This document shows, piece by piece, positions 63,807-64,000 of a DNA stretch of 64,000 bases. Both the position numbers and the translations under genes were made by a program. The DNA comes from Agrobacterium fabrum str. C58 (GTDB lineage Bacteria > Pseudomonadota > Alphaproteobacteria > Rhizobiales > Rhizobiaceae): assembly GCF_000092025.1 (NCBI RefSeq), contig NC_003063.2, positions 310,001 through 374,000 of the forward strand, written 5' to 3'. Each line of letters begins with the position of its first letter. The stretch's first letter is position 1. Below the pieces are notes generated by a model. It was given only the letters and a program-made list of their open reading frames with translations. It did not search any database and had not been told where the DNA came from.

Positions 63807-64000
63807 ATGAACGACATCGCCCTTCAAAGACCGGTCGCGGCCGCCAGCACCGGCTCCGACCTGCAGTCGGAACGACTGAAATCCGCCTGGCTGTTTCTTG
63901 CCCCCACATTTCTGGTGCTGGCTCTGGTGGCTGGCTGGCCGCTGGTGCGCACCGTCTGGTTCAGCTTCACCGACGCATCGCTGACCAATCTCGACGGTGC
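63807..64000 (+). CDS. thuF: ABC sugar transporter permease, 5' part (probable ThuF)
   Basis: The first 64 codons of a MalF-type permease; the rest lies beyond the window. A cytoplasmic N-terminus of about 27 residues precedes the first membrane helix (WLFLAPTFLVLALVAGWPLV) and RTVWFSFTDASL, the standard opening of sugar-transporter permeases. It follows thuE by 63 bases. The subunit name is inferred from the thuEFG order in Sinorhizobium. Confidence 0.8.
   Translation, partial: MNDIALQRPVAAASTGSDLQSERLKSAWLFLAPTFLVLALVAGWPLVRTVWFSFTDASLTNLDG

Overview
The window looks like part of the linear chromosome of an Agrobacterium of the A. tumefaciens/fabrum complex. This is inferred from gene content and order recalled from that group: a sulfoquinovose-utilisation locus (smoH-smoI), dctA/dctBD, the cellulose loci celABCG and celDE, ExoY/F/Q paralogues and a ThuR-ThuE trehalose/maltose uptake locus. 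The GC-rich codon use, Rhizobiaceae-type intergenic palindromes and sigma-54-dependent dct promoter fit. No replication origin, prophage, IS element, tRNA, rRNA or CRISPR array was seen.

Layout. 0-2.6 kb: end of the sulfoquinovoside ABC transporter and the GH31 sulfoquinovosidase. 2.6-6.9 kb: TPP riboswitch, a possible tiny leader ORF and a thiamine-salvage operon (thiX-thiY-thiM-thiE-thiD) of overlapping genes. 6.9-10.1 kb: an intergenic palindromic repeat, an Lrp-type regulator, and divergent alanine racemase and D-amino-acid dehydrogenase (alanine catabolism). 10.2-17.1 kb: GntR regulator, BA14K protein, dctD/dctB facing dctA with readable DctD-type sites and a -24/-12 promoter, and an EamA transporter. 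17.1-19.3 kb: class III aminotransferase and SDR.

19.5-51.8 kb is an extracellular-matrix island. celD-celE converge on bcsN-celA-celB-celC-celG (c-di-GMP-responsive cellulose synthesis through a PilZ domain). Next come an AGE-family sugar isomerase and a minus-strand cluster, uxs-uxe-GT2-DUF995-GH26. That cluster resembles the Sinorhizobium arabinose-containing polysaccharide (APS) locus. A LuxR-type regulator with a degenerate receiver and a small lipoprotein follow. Then comes a type I secretion module: two unusual acidic/repetitive proteins, an ABC exporter with a long Pro/Gly N-terminal extension, and an HlyD-family adaptor. The island ends with a small hypothetical gene and an exoY-exoF-exoQ trio lacking other sugar transferases. 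The type I module is the best candidate for an undescribed system.

52-64 kb: XRE-cupin regulator with a divergent omega-aminotransferase, a chemoreceptor, two L,D-transpeptidase-fold lipoproteins, an SDR coupled to a small hypothetical gene, a 3-methyladenine DNA glycosylase, two small hypothetical genes, and ThuR with thuE-thuF (truncated by the window end) behind two LacI-type operators.

All gene names rest on reading motifs and recalled gene order. No database search was possible.
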